Shown here piece by piece: positions 16,030 to 24,560 of a stretch of DNA of 38,316 nucleotides. The notes under the pieces were generated by a model. The model was given only the letters and a program-made list of their open reading frames with translations. It ran no database searches and was not told the DNA's origin. The position numbers and the translations under genes are program-made. Numbering within the stretch: position 1 is the stretch's first letter; each line of letters opens with the position of its first letter. This DNA comes from CF-161 sp035259145 (GTDB lineage: Bacteria; Chloroflexota; Dormibacteria; Dormibacterales; Dormibacteraceae), in the NCBI GenBank assembly GCA_035259145.1, contig DATFWQ010000021.1:1-38316 (forward strand), given 5' to 3'.

Positions 16030-16635
16030 ATGCAGGACGTTGCAGTGATCGAGGATGCCGACGCCGCGGAGGTTTCGCTCGATCCGATCCGGGCTCGGAT
16101 GCTCGCGGAGCTGGCCGAGCCGCACACCGCGACCACGCTCGCGGCCCGGCTGGGGCTGGCGCGGCAGAAGGTGAATTACCACGTGCGGACGCTGGAGCAG
16201 CACCGTCTCGTGGAGTTGGTGGAGGAGCGGCGCAAGGGCAACATGACCGAGCGGGTCGTGCGGGCGTCGGCAGCGGCTTACGTGATCTCGCCGGCCGCGC
16301 TTGCGGCGGTCGCGCCAGATCCGGCGCGGTCGCCCGATCGGCTGTCGGCCCGGTGGCTGCTCGCGCTCGCGGCGCGGCTGGTCCGCGAGACCGGCGTGCT
16401 CATCACCGGAGCGGCGCGGGCCAACAAGCCGCTGGCCACGTTCGGGCTCGATGCCGAGGTGCGGTTCGCCAGGCCGGCCGATCGGGCCGCGTTCATCGGT
16501 GAGCTCACCGACGCTCTCACCGAAATTATCAGCAAATATCACAGTGAACCAGGTCGGCCGCATCGCGTCATTGTCGCGGTGCACCCGAGCATCACCGAAG
16601 ACGCCGACCCGCCAGCAGAGGAGCACAAGCGATGA
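16030..16635 (+). CDS. ArsR-family winged-helix transcriptional regulator
   Basis: This 201-residue protein has an N-terminal winged HTH of the ArsR type: LDPIRARMLAELAEPHTATT, LAARLGLARQKVNYHVRTLE, then HRLVELVEERRKGNMTE as the wing. The C-terminal domain of about 110 residues contains LSARWLLALAARLVRETGVL and ends in a helix. It has no cysteine cluster, so metal sensing is unlikely. Regulators of this subtype are commonly encoded next to SRPBCC/AHSA1 genes and regulate them. The downstream SRPBCC gene overlaps its stop (ATGA). The pair is embedded in transposase relics, which suggests acquisition by transfer. Confidence 0.9.
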   Translation: MQDVAVIEDADAAEVSLDPIRARMLAELAEPHTATTLAARLGLARQKVNYHVRTLEQHRLVELVEERRKGNMTERVVRASAAAYVISPAALAAVAPDPARSPDRLSARWLLALAARLVRETGVLITGAARANKPLATFGLDAEVRFARPADRAAFIGELTDALTEIISKYHSEPGRPHRVIVAVHPSITEDADPPAEEHKR

Positions 16636-17363
16636 CGCATCCATTCGAGATACGCGACGAGATCACCGTCGACGCCACGCCGGACGAGGTGTGGGCGGCG
16701 ATCGCGTCGGGGCCGGGGGTGGACTCCTGGTTCATGGGGCGTACCGAAATCGACAGCGACGCGCGGACCAGCGTGTTCAACATGTTCGGTGACGTCGCGA
16801 AGTCGGCGATCACCGAGTGGGAGCCGGGCAAGCGGTATGCGACGCGCGAGGAGCCCAACCCGGACGGCACGTTCATGGCCTTCGAGTGGCTCATCGAGGC
16901 GCGGGACGGGGGCGGCGCGGTGATCCGGGGCGTGCACAGCGGGCTGCTCGGCGACGACTGGGAGGCGGAGTACAACGGGTTGTCGGTCGGCGACCACGCG
17001 TACATGACGAAGCTCGCGGTCTACCTTGCGCACTTCGCGCCGCGCACGGCGACCAGCTCGATCTTCCTGCCCGGGCCGGTGACCGCCGACTCTTGGGCGC
17101 AGATGACGGCCGCGGTCGGGGCCGGCGCCGATGCGGCCGACGGTCAGCCGGCGCGACTGTCCGTGCCCGGGATCGAGCCGGTCGACGGCACCGTCGAGTT
17201 CGTCCGCGCGCCGAGCTTTGTGGGCATGCGTACCGGCGACGCCACCTACATGCTGATCCACGGGTACAACGACACGGTCTTCGCGACCGCGCATTTCTTC
17301 GACGAGCGGGACCGCTCGGCCGAGATCGAGGCCTGGCGAGCCTGGCTGGAGACGGTCGGGTAA
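16632..17363 (+). CDS. SRPBCC (AHSA1/START-like) domain protein
   Basis: This 243-residue protein has an N-terminal SRPBCC fold typical of the AHSA1 family: FEIRDEITVDATPDEVWAAI, a glycine-rich turn with GPGVDSWFMG, EWEPGKRYATREE and FEWLIEARDGGGAVIRGVHS. The rest repeats a related pattern less clearly (SVPGIEPVDGTVEFV, then AHFFDERDRSAEIEAW). Such domains form a deep hydrophobic pocket for small ligands; the ligand here is unknown. It is translationally coupled to the ArsR regulator, which probably controls it. Confidence 0.85.
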   Translation: MTHPFEIRDEITVDATPDEVWAAIASGPGVDSWFMGRTEIDSDARTSVFNMFGDVAKSAITEWEPGKRYATREEPNPDGTFMAFEWLIEARDGGGAVIRGVHSGLLGDDWEAEYNGLSVGDHAYMTKLAVYLAHFAPRTATSSIFLPGPVTADSWAQMTAAVGAGADAADGQPARLSVPGIEPVDGTVEFVRAPSFVGMRTGDATYMLIHGYNDTVFATAHFFDERDRSAEIEAWRAWLETVG

Positions 17364-17524
17364 CCGTCATCGCACGCCGGCCGGCCGGAAATGGATGCTG
17401 ATCCGGGGTCCGGCCGACCGGTGCGGAACTGCTCGCCCAGCTCGGCGCCGTAGTAGGCATCGAGCACCAGCTTCGCCTCGGCGAGCGTGGGATGCGGCAG
17501 GAGCCCGGCCAAGGACTGGGGGCT

Positions 17525-17700
17525 GGGGAGCCATCGAGGTGACCAAGCAGGGGGTGGAACCCGAACCCCTTCTTGTAGTTGGGGGCCGCCATCTCCTTCT
17601 CGGAGTGGGCAGTGACCAGGGTGGCGTCGAGGTCGATCACGATCGTCTCCGGCGTAGCTCCCAGCTTCCAGGCATGCTCTCGGCCCGCCCGCCGAGCCTG
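17525..17700 (-). pseudogene. IS1380-family transposase remnant, N-terminal/central part
   Basis: One minus-strand frame encodes ARRAGREHAWKLGATPETIV followed by IDLDATLVTAHSEKEMAAP and NYKKGFGFHPLLGHLDG. This is the most conserved block of IS1380-type transposases (IDxDATLVTAHSEKExAAP, KxGFGFHPL). A TAA directly precedes the fragment and similarity stops near 17525. The stretch between 17364 and 17525 contains a short frame with LAEAKLVLDAYYGAELGEQF that I cannot place. The missing middle of the transposase is replaced by the ArsR-SRPBCC pair and flanking sequence. Confidence 0.8.
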
Positions 17701-17713
17701 TTAACGAGGCTGC

Positions 17714-18466
17714 TCAGCTCACTTGACAGCCAGGGCACCAGTAGGTGAGCCTCGCCTGCTCGCCCTGGCGCCTGGCCTTGACGTGCGCCCCACACCGAGG
17801 ACACTGGCGCCCTGTCCGCCCGTGCACAACACCCGGCCTGCCACTGAAACGGCGACCCGGCGCAGCAGCCAGATTCGACCGCATGTCCCGACGGGCGGTC
17901 GCAAAAAGCTCGGCCAGCTGCCCGTCGCTCAGGTCGGCACTGGACCGCCAGGGACTGAGCGAAAGCTGCCACAGCGTCTCGCACTTGTACACGTTGCCTA
18001 TGCCGCAACAGATCCTCTGGTCGAGCAGGAGGTCCCCCAACGCAGCCGGCCCAAGCGCGCGGGCTCGCGCAACCACCAGGTCGAGCGGGAAATCTTCCGC
18101 CAGGATGTCCGGGCCGAGGTGCCCAACGGACTCCGCTGGATTACGAACCAGCTCCACCACCGGCGCCCCAAAGAAGACGGCCTGACGATCGCCGAAGTCG
18201 AGGACAGCTCGCGCCAGGTAGGTTGAGCGTCGCCACGGCTCCCCGGTTCGGTAGACGTGCCAGGACCCCCTCATCCGCAAGTGGGAATGAAGGCTCCAGC
18301 CGCCCGAGAAACGCATGAGCAGATGCTTGCCCACCGGCTCGACGGCTTCCAGCGTTCGACCGGTCAGCCGCTCGAACCGCTCGGGCCGGGCGGCGGTGAC
18401 GGACCTGCCGCCCACCAGCTGGTGCAGCAGTCCGGCCAGCCGCCAGATCGTATCCCCCTCGGGCAC
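17714..18466 (-). CDS. Fpg/Nei-family DNA glycosylase (Nei2-like)
   Basis: This 250-residue bifunctional base-excision enzyme starts with the processed VPEGDTIWRLAG, giving catalytic Pro2 and Glu3. The beta-sheet lysine lies in PVGKHLLMRFSGGWSLHSHL. The helix-two-turn-helix appears in LLLDQRICCGIGNVYKCETL. A four-cysteine zinc finger (CPRCGAH...RLTYWCPGCQ) ends the protein. It removes oxidised bases and nicks the abasic site. I use the GTG at 18466 because the N-terminal proline is essential; the open frame continues upstream. It follows lhr with a two-base gap. Lhr beside a Nei-type gene is also found in mycobacteria, suggesting joint action in DNA repair. Confidence 0.92.
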   Translation of the reverse strand: MPEGDTIWRLAGLLHQLVGGRSVTAARPERFERLTGRTLEAVEPVGKHLLMRFSGGWSLHSHLRMRGSWHVYRTGEPWRRSTYLARAVLDFGDRQAVFFGAPVVELVRNPAESVGHLGPDILAEDFPLDLVVARARALGPAALGDLLLDQRICCGIGNVYKCETLWQLSLSPWRSSADLSDGQLAELFATARRDMRSNLAAAPGRRFSGRPGVVHGRTGRQCPRCGAHVKARRQGEQARLTYWCPGCQVS

Positions 18467-18468
18467 CT

Positions 18469-21400
18469 TTAGAGGGCCTGCCCAGGCGCTGGAGCGCCGC
18501 CCCCGACGCTGGCAAGCCCTCCGTGCGGGGTACGCCACATGGTCAGGCCCCTGGGCGACTGACCGAACCCGGCATCCACCAGCACACGCGCAAGCGGCGA
18601 CTGCCGCACCGGCGTCCCATTCACCTTCTGGATCTCGATCCTGCCGGCCCGGCCTGCCGCTCCCACGAGCGCCCGCACGTGCTCCGTCACCACCTCGCCG
18701 CGCGTCAGCAGTGAGCGGCCCCCTCGTTCCAGGTACAGTCGCAGCTCCCCTGCGTCCATGACCACGAAGGCGCCTGCCGCCCGGGCCATTCTGCTCTCAG
18801 TCTCCGACGGCCAGGGCAGCGCCGCGCCATATGGGTTCGCCGGATCGGTGGCCGCAAGCGCCACGATCGCGCCCTCCTGGTCCCGGGCGGCACGCAGCCG
18901 GTCCACTGCGCCGGGAAGAGCGAACTGCGACCCTCCCAGCCGATCCACGAAATAGCCGCGTCTGATCCGCCCCGCCTCCTCCATCGCACGCAGCACCGGG
19001 TACAGCCCGGTGAAGCCGCCAGACCAGCCCTCCGCGACCACAGCCTCGCGGGTGAGCACGCCGTGCCGCTGCAGGAGGGTGCCGGCCTGAGCATAGGCGC
19101 GCTCTGTGGCCGAGGCATGCGGCTCCAGGAGGTCGCGGACGAGGGACCAGCGGCCACTGGCGCGGGGCTGGCTCAGGCGCACGATCGGGGCTCGCCGGCC
19201 AGGGGTGGACTTGCGTGACGGCGTGCCCAGCAAACGCAGAGGTGCGAACGTGTCGTTGGTGACCTCGCCCGCCCACACCATGTCCCAGAGGGCATCCAGG
19301 ACGGCATCCTGGTCCCCGCCCCCGGCGGCAAGGTAGAGGTCGCGGAAAAACGAGGCGCCTCGCCGCTCCAGGTGCTCTCGCAGCTTCTGATGCATCTCGG
19401 TCTGGAGCAGGTCCGACGGTTCCGGTGCGAGCCTGGGAGCCTCGGCCCGTAAGTAGAGCGCGACCCGGCCGTCTCCCGGACCGAGGGAGCCCCGCCCCAC
19501 CCAGACCACCTCCCCCATCGCGATCAACTCGTCGAGCAGGGACGGTCGGTAGCCGGCCACGCGGGAGCTGAGGACGTCGCGTTCTACGACGGAAGCGGGC
19601 AGCGCTAGCCCCTGCAGACTAGTGACGCAATCCAGCAGCCGGTCGGAACCGCCCGCCTGCGACCCGACCCCGTGCCAGCCGGGCAGGAACCGGGCCAGCA
19701 CGCCTGCCGGCACCGGCTCCGCCTCGCGCCGGAGTGCGGCCAGCGACCGCCGCCGCAGCGTGCGCAGCACCTCGGGGTGGCAGTACTCACGCTCAGAGAC
19801 GCCATGCCTGAAGGCGCCGGCCACAAGGTCACCTCTCGCGGCCAGCCGGCGGAGGGCCAGTTCGACCTCGCTCGCAGGCAGTCCCCAGCGAGCCGCGGCG
19901 TCCACGGCCAGGAAGGGCACATGGGTCCTCGCCCACCGCCTCAGCAGCCCTTCCAGCGGCTCGACCACCGCCTCCAGGAATGACTCGGGCAGGCCGGGAG
20001 GGGGGGTGGCGCCCAGCGCATCGCGGTAGCGGCCGGCGTCCTCGGCGGCGATCCAGCGCGCGGCCCCCGAGATCCGGATCGTACATGCACGCCGCTCGGC
20101 AGCAAGCGCCTCCAGCCAGCCGGCGGCGACGCCGCGCGCGGCGAGCTCCTCGCGGTCGAGATCCCCAAGGCGGGCCAGAAGGTCGTGCGCTTCGTCAGCG
20201 TCCCGCGGCCAGCGCTCCGGCTTCAGGCCCTGGAGCTCGAGCTCAAGGTCGGCAATGGCGGCCGGGTCGAGCAGCTCTCGCAGCTCCTCTGAGCCCAGCA
20301 GCTCGGCCAGCAGCTCGCGATCAAGCGTCAGCGCCTGCGCTCGCCGCTCCGCCAGCGGCGCGTCACCCTCGTAGAGGTACTGACCGACGTAGTCGAACAG
20401 CAATGAGGCGGCGAACGGGGAGGCCCGGTCGGTGTCGACCGCGACCACCCGCACCTGACGCGACCGGATGGCGGTAAGCAGCTCGCGAAGCGCCCCCAGG
20501 TCGAACACGTCTGCCATGCATTCGCGGAAGGTCTCGGCCAGAATTGGGAAATCCGAGTGCCCGCCGGCCACCTTCAGCAGGTCGGCCGATCGCTGGCGCT
20601 GCTGCCAGAGCGGCGTCCGCTGGCCGGGCCGGCGACGGGGCAGCAGCAGGGCCCGGGCAGCGTTCTCCCGGAAATGCGAGGCGAACAGAGCCGACGACGG
20701 CAGCTGGGCGCTGACGAGATCGGCAAGCTCCTCGGGATCGGGCAAGAGCTCTTCGGGATCGAGCGGACGGTCCGCGTCGGGCAGGCGCAACGCGAGCCCG
20801 TCGTCCGTGTACATCGTCTGCAGCTCGATGCCGCGCCGCTCTGAGAGCTGCGCCTGCAGTGCGAGCGACCAGGGCGCATGCACCCGGCCGCCGTACGGCG
20901 TGAGCACGCATACCCGCCAGTCACCGACCTCGTCGCGGAACCGCTCGACCACGACCGTCCTGTCGTCGGGAACAGCCCCGGTGGCCGCCGCCTGGTCCTC
21001 CAGGTAGGCCAGCAGGTTCCGCGCGGCCCGCTCGTCGAAGCCGGCGCCTTCCATCAGCCGCCTTTCGGCCTCTTCGGGTCCAACCGCGCGCAGCTCGCGG
21101 GTGAGCTGGCCAAGGGCGCGGCCCAGCTCCGCCGGCCGCGACAGGGAGTCGCCATGCCAGAACGCGATCTTGCCGGGCTCGCCCGGCGCGGGCGCTACCA
21201 GCACCTGTGAAGGCGTGATGTCGACGATCTTCCAGCTCGACGCGCCGAGGATGAAGGTTTCGCCCGGACGGCTCTCGAAAACCATCTCCTCATCCAGCTC
21301 TCCCACGCGGCGGCCGTCTTCGAAGATGTTCACCGTGTAGAGGCCGCGGTCGGGGATCGTGCCCGGGTTGGTGACGGCGAGGCGCTGTGCGCCTGACCGG

Positions 21401-22989
21401 CCACGGACCGTGCCTTTGACGCGATCCCAGACAACCCTCGGCCGCAGCTCTGCGAACTCCTCGGAGGGGTAGCGGCCGCTAAGCATGTCCAGCACGGCCT
21501 CGAGAGAGCGGTGCCCGAGGTCCCGGAATGGGTGGGCGCGCCGGATGAGAACGGCCATGTCGTCGACCGCCCATTCGTCCATCGCCGCCATCGCGACCAC
21601 CTGCTGGGCGACTACGTCGAGCGGATTCGAAGGGACCACGGTCGTCTCGATCTCGCCGGCCAGCATCCGCTCGACCACGGCGGCACTCTCCAGAAGGTCA
21701 CCCCGAAACTTGGGCAGGATGACACCACGCGATATCTCGCCCACGGAGTGGCCGGCGCGGCCGATGCGCTGGATCCCCGTGACCGCGCTGGGCGGCGACT
21801 CCACGTGGACGACGAGGTCGACCGCACCCATGTCGATGCCGAGTTCCATCGAGGAAGTGGCAACCAGGCCGCGCAGCTGGCCCGACTTCAGGCGGTCCTC
21901 AACGAGCGCCCGCTGCTCGCGGGCGATCGAGCCGTGGTGAGCGAGCACGAGCTCTTCTTCGGCGAGGTCGTTCAGCCGGGCGGCGAGGCGTTCGGCCAGG
22001 CGGCGGGAGTTGACGAAGACGATCGTGGAGCGGTGCTCCTGGATCAGCTCCAACAGCCGGGGATAGATGGCGGGCCAGATGGACCGCCTCGGCAGCGGCA
22101 GCTCGTCGGCCCATTCAGGAAGGGGGACTCCCCCCTCCAGGCCACCACCCGGGGAAACCCGGGGCGCCGGTACCCCCCTGTCCAGAGGGGGGACTCCCCC
22201 CTCCAGGCCACCGCCCCGGGAAACCCGGGGCGCCGGTACCCCCCTGTCCAGATTGGCCATGTCCTCCACCGGGACCTCAACCCGCACCTCCAGGGTCTTC
22301 CGCGCACCTGCGTCAACTATCGCCACTTCGCGCCCGACGCCACCCAGGAAGCGCCCCACCTCCTGGAGCGGGCGCTGCGTCGCCGACAGGCCGATGCGCT
22401 GCGGCTCGTGCTGCATCAGCGCGCACAGCCGCTCGAGGCTGATGGCCAGGTGGGCACCTCGCTTGGTAGCGGCTACCGAATGGATCTCATCCACGATCAC
22501 CCAGCGGACGCTGGCCAGCACTCTCCGGGCGGCGCTGGTCAGAAGCAGGTACAGCGACTCGGGCGTCGTGATCAGGATGTCGGGTGGCGTTCGCTCCATG
22601 CTCCGCCTTTCATCGGCCGGCGTATCCCCGCTCCGAATGGTGACCGCAATGTCCGGGACGGGGAGGCTCAGGCGCCGTGAATGCAGCCGCATTCCGACCA
22701 GCGGCGCCCGCAGGTTGCGCTCAACGTCCACAGCGAGTGCCTTCAAAGGAGAGATGTACAGGACCCGGCAGCGTTCGCCACGTGGCGGTGACGCTTCAGT
22801 CACCAGCCGGTCGAGGCACCACATGAAAGCCGCCAGCGTCTTGCCGCTGCCTGTGGGCGCGGTCATCAAGGTGTGGCTGCCGGAGGCCACGGCCCGCCAG
22901 CCCCGCTCCTGCACCTCCGTCGGAGCGGCGAAAACACCGGAGAACCACTCCCGGGCGGCTGGCGAGAAGAGATCGAGTGCGCCGGCCAT
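18469..22989 (-). CDS. lhr: Large Lhr-type DEAD/DEAH superfamily 2 helicase with in-frame repeat insertion
   Basis: At about 1506 residues this is a full-length bacterial Lhr. Two RecA domains carry Walker A TAPTGSGKT, DEIH, SATQ, the motif IV region STIVFVNSRRLAERLAARLN and motif VI QRIGRAGH. They are followed by the winged-helix and Lhr-core domains (GETFILGASSWKI) and a long C-terminal extension. Lhr is an ATP-dependent 3'-to-5' translocase that unwinds RNA:DNA duplexes. Between VEVPVEDMAN and RRSIWPAIYPRLLELI lies a 44-residue insertion made of two 22-residue repeats (LDRGVPAPRVS...), produced by the DNA repeat described separately. This linker is variable in the family, so activity may be kept. 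I chose the ATG at 22989; a TTG two codons upstream is an alternative. Confidence 0.95.
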   Translation of the reverse strand: MAGALDLFSPAAREWFSGVFAAPTEVQERGWRAVASGSHTLMTAPTGSGKTLAAFMWCLDRLVTEASPPRGERCRVLYISPLKALAVDVERNLRAPLVGMRLHSRRLSLPVPDIAVTIRSGDTPADERRSMERTPPDILITTPESLYLLLTSAARRVLASVRWVIVDEIHSVAATKRGAHLAISLERLCALMQHEPQRIGLSATQRPLQEVGRFLGGVGREVAIVDAGARKTLEVRVEVPVEDMANLDRGVPAPRVSRGGGLEGGVPPLDRGVPAPRVSPGGGLEGGVPLPEWADELPLPRRSIWPAIYPRLLELIQEHRSTIVFVNSRRLAERLAARLNDLAEEELVLAHHGSIAREQRALVEDRLKSGQLRGLVATSSMELGIDMGAVDLVVHVESPPSAVTGIQRIGRAGHSVGEISRGVILPKFRGDLLESAAVVERMLAGEIETTVVPSNPLDVVAQQVVAMAAMDEWAVDDMAVLIRRAHPFRDLGHRSLEAVLDMLSGRYPSEEFAELRPRVVWDRVKGTVRGRSGAQRLAVTNPGTIPDRGLYTVNIFEDGRRVGELDEEMVFESRPGETFILGASSWKIVDITPSQVLVAPAPGEPGKIAFWHGDSLSRPAELGRALGQLTRELRAVGPEEAERRLMEGAGFDERAARNLLAYLEDQAAATGAVPDDRTVVVERFRDEVGDWRVCVLTPYGGRVHAPWSLALQAQLSERRGIELQTMYTDDGLALRLPDADRPLDPEELLPDPEELADLVSAQLPSSALFASHFRENAARALLLPRRRPGQRTPLWQQRQRSADLLKVAGGHSDFPILAETFRECMADVFDLGALRELLTAIRSRQVRVVAVDTDRASPFAASLLFDYVGQYLYEGDAPLAERRAQALTLDRELLAELLGSEELRELLDPAAIADLELELQGLKPERWPRDADEAHDLLARLGDLDREELAARGVAAGWLEALAAERRACTIRISGAARWIAAEDAGRYRDALGATPPPGLPESFLEAVVEPLEGLLRRWARTHVPFLAVDAAARWGLPASEVELALRRLAARGDLVAGAFRHGVSEREYCHPEVLRTLRRRSLAALRREAEPVPAGVLARFLPGWHGVGSQAGGSDRLLDCVTSLQGLALPASVVERDVLSSRVAGYRPSLLDELIAMGEVVWVGRGSLGPGDGRVALYLRAEAPRLAPEPSDLLQTEMHQKLREHLERRGASFFRDLYLAAGGGDQDAVLDALWDMVWAGEVTNDTFAPLRLLGTPSRKSTPGRRAPIVRLSQPRASGRWSLVRDLLEPHASATERAYAQAGTLLQRHGVLTREAVVAEGWSGGFTGLYPVLRAMEEAGRIRRGYFVDRLGGSQFALPGAVDRLRAARDQEGAIVALAATDPANPYGAALPWPSETESRMARAAGAFVVMDAGELRLYLERGGRSLLTRGEVVTEHVRALVGAAGRAGRIEIQKVNGTPVRQSPLARVLVDAGFGQSPRGLTMWRTPHGGLASVGGGAPAPGQAL
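22120..22251. repeat. Two tandem 66-bp double-hairpin repeats inside lhr
   Basis: Two nearly identical 66-bp units (22120-22185 and 22186-22251) each contain GGGGG-ACT-CCCCC, a CCCGGG-AAA-CCCGGG type hairpin, a GGTACC and a C6 tract. The C6 at 22173-22178 can pair with the G6 at 22187-22192, and the same G6 can instead pair with C6 at 22196-22201. Each unit adds 22 residues to Lhr without a frameshift. Overall plan (CCCGG hairpin, GGTAC, C-rich hairpin) resembles the repeats at 28721 and 33471. Confidence 0.9.
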
Positions 22990-23312
22990 CCTCAAACGTT
23001 AGTTCGTCGGGCGCCCCCGGTGCCAGTCTGGCTGGTCTGCGCAAGCGGAATGCAGCCTTCGGGCCCGTAACCTGCCCGCCTCGGCCGGCGTTGTCCAGGG
23101 CATGGTGGCAGCGCTCGCCCTGGGTCTGCTTCGCCTTCTTCTGGTCCCGCTTGATGCTGCTGGGCCATCCCGGCCACGCCGAGCCCTTCGGCGGTTGAGC
23201 CTGCGGTTTCGGGCTCCCGCTGAGTACGCGGAGTTCTGAGGGCGCCGCCAGGCAGCCGCTCCTCAGTCCTTGGGAGCTCAGGCGTGTCCCTCAGTCCGGC
23301 CGCGATATTTAA
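22990..23312. other. Intergenic region with no supported gene
   Basis: Between the divergent lhr and MarR genes I see only GC-rich sequence with open frames on both strands that match nothing I recognise. A 45-codon plus-strand frame from 23102 begins hydrophobically (MVAALALGLLRLLLVPL) but has no family support. The promoter region of the MarR gene lies at the right end. Confidence 0.4.
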
Positions 23313-23341
23313 GGAACTTGACGGTTCCACTGCCCTATATT
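23313..23341 (+). promoter_or_regulatory. Candidate operator and -10 of the MarR gene
   Basis: An inverted repeat GGAAC-N6-GTTCC (23313-23328) is followed by TATATT (23336-23341), a good -10. Transcription would begin at about 23348, on top of the tandem GTG start codons, so the mRNA would have little or no leader. A dyad overlapping the promoter suits MarR autoregulation. No well-spaced -35 is visible. Confidence 0.4.
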
Positions 23342-23345
23342 CCAG

Positions 23346-23813
23346 GTGGTGAAGTATCGGGAGAGCCGGGCCCGCGTCTACGTCCAGCTGGCCGAGGTCC
23401 TGCCCCACCTCTTCCGCAGGCTGGTCGTCGCCATGCCAGACCAGGTGGACGGTCTTGCCAGGGTGACGGCCGAACAGTTCGCCGTGCTGAGCCTGCTGAG
23501 GGACCGCGGGCCGCTGTCCATGAGCGAGCTCGCAATCGCACGTAAGGTTGCACTCAACACGGCCACCTCGCTGGTTGACCGGCTCGTCGCCGCAGCGCTG
23601 GTCGAGCGGAGCGGCCATCCCGGAGACCGCCGCATCGTGAAAGTGGACGTCACTCTGAAGGGACGGGCGTTTGTCGAGCGCCTGCGGGCCGCCCGCCACG
23701 ACGCCGTGCGTCGATTACTGGACGACCTGAGTGATGACGAAGTCGACAGGGTGCTGGCGGCCATGCCGGCGCTGGGGCGTCTGGCCGGCCTGCCTGCCAG
23801 CGCCACATCGTAG
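23346..23813 (+). CDS. MarR-family transcriptional regulator
   Basis: This 155-residue winged-helix protein has a dimerisation helix at the N-terminus (ARVYVQLAEVLPHLFRRL), followed by VTAEQFAVLSLLRDRGPLSM and the recognition region SELAIARKVALNTATSLVDR. The wing contains SGHPGDRRIVKVDVTLKGRA, and a C-terminal helix closes the dimer interface (LLDDLSDDEVDRVLAAMPAL). MarR proteins are ligand-responsive repressors. Here no obvious target gene follows on the same strand, so autoregulation or a distant target is likely. The start is one of two adjacent GTG codons (23346 or 23349). Confidence 0.93.
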   Translation: MVKYRESRARVYVQLAEVLPHLFRRLVVAMPDQVDGLARVTAEQFAVLSLLRDRGPLSMSELAIARKVALNTATSLVDRLVAAALVERSGHPGDRRIVKVDVTLKGRAFVERLRAARHDAVRRLLDDLSDDEVDRVLAAMPALGRLAGLPASATS

Positions 23814-23828
23814 CCGTGAGATCGCTGA

Positions 23829-24557
23829 TCAGTCTCCTGCGTCGGGCAGCGCCGCCAGCAGCCGCGACCGCAGCGGTTCGAGCATCGAGCTCTCCGGCTC
23901 GCCGATGGCCGTCAGGGCGCGGCGTGCGGCGCTGCCGGCACCAAGGCGGGTCGTGAAGCAGACGTTCGAGCTGGCCAGCTGCGACCGAGCGGCGAGCTGC
24001 AGCGGATCAGCCAGCGCCAGGAACACCCCAACCAGCGCGAAGAAGTCGGCCGCGGCCCCTCGCTCCACGGCCGCCTCCCGAACCGACGGGTTCAGGCGGG
24101 ACCAGTTCTGGCCGGCCCGAACGGCGCACGCCACATCGAGCTGCCCCAGGTCCACGTCGACGAGATCCAGCGGCGCCGTCTCCATGAGCCGGTGCAGCTC
24201 CTGCACCAGCGGCTTCAGCCCGGTGCCCTTGCGAATCTCGGCGTCGGGTCGCTCTGCGACGCTGAGGCCGCGGTCAGTGCCCGCGTAGGCAGAGAAGACC
24301 ACGATCCTGAGCTGGGGCGCCAGGGAGCGCAAGATTGGGATCACCTCTTCACCGGACATCACCGGCATCTGGAGATCCAGGATCATCACGTGCGGCTTCA
24401 CTTCGCCAACGCGGGCCATGGCCTCGGCGCCGTTGGCAGCTTCGCCGACCACCTCGAACGGAGGCTCGATCCGGAGCCGTGTGGCCACGATGCTGCGGAT
24501 GTCAGGCTTGTCGTCCACGATGAGGACGCGCGCTGTGTTGGTTGCCACCCCCGCCAT
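23829..24557 (-). CDS. Receiver-domain response regulator with uncharacterised helical C-terminal domain
   Basis: The first 130 of 242 residues form a CheY-like receiver: VLIVDDKPDIRSIVATRL, Asp61 in HVMILDLQMPVMSGEE, Ser in IVVFSAYAG and Lys in AEIRKGTGL. The remaining 110 residues contain MDLVDVD-like acidic sequence and alanine-rich helices (AAADFFALVGVFLALADPLQ). They do not resemble an HTH, GGDEF or HisKA output domain that I know. No kinase gene is adjacent. The frame continues to 24650, but the ATG at 24557 (MAGVATNTARVLIVDD) fits the family. It is divergent from the FdrA operon and might regulate it. Confidence 0.85.
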   Translation of the reverse strand: MAGVATNTARVLIVDDKPDIRSIVATRLRIEPPFEVVGEAANGAEAMARVGEVKPHVMILDLQMPVMSGEEVIPILRSLAPQLRIVVFSAYAGTDRGLSVAERPDAEIRKGTGLKPLVQELHRLMETAPLDLVDVDLGQLDVACAVRAGQNWSRLNPSVREAAVERGAAADFFALVGVFLALADPLQLAARSQLASSNVCFTTRLGAGSAARRALTAIGEPESSMLEPLRSRLLAALPDAGD

Positions 24558-24560
24558 GTT

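Noticed and set aside
23102..23239. 45-codon plus-strand frame with a hydrophobic start upstream of the MarR gene
   Set aside because: No ribosome-binding site, family similarity or neighbour support.
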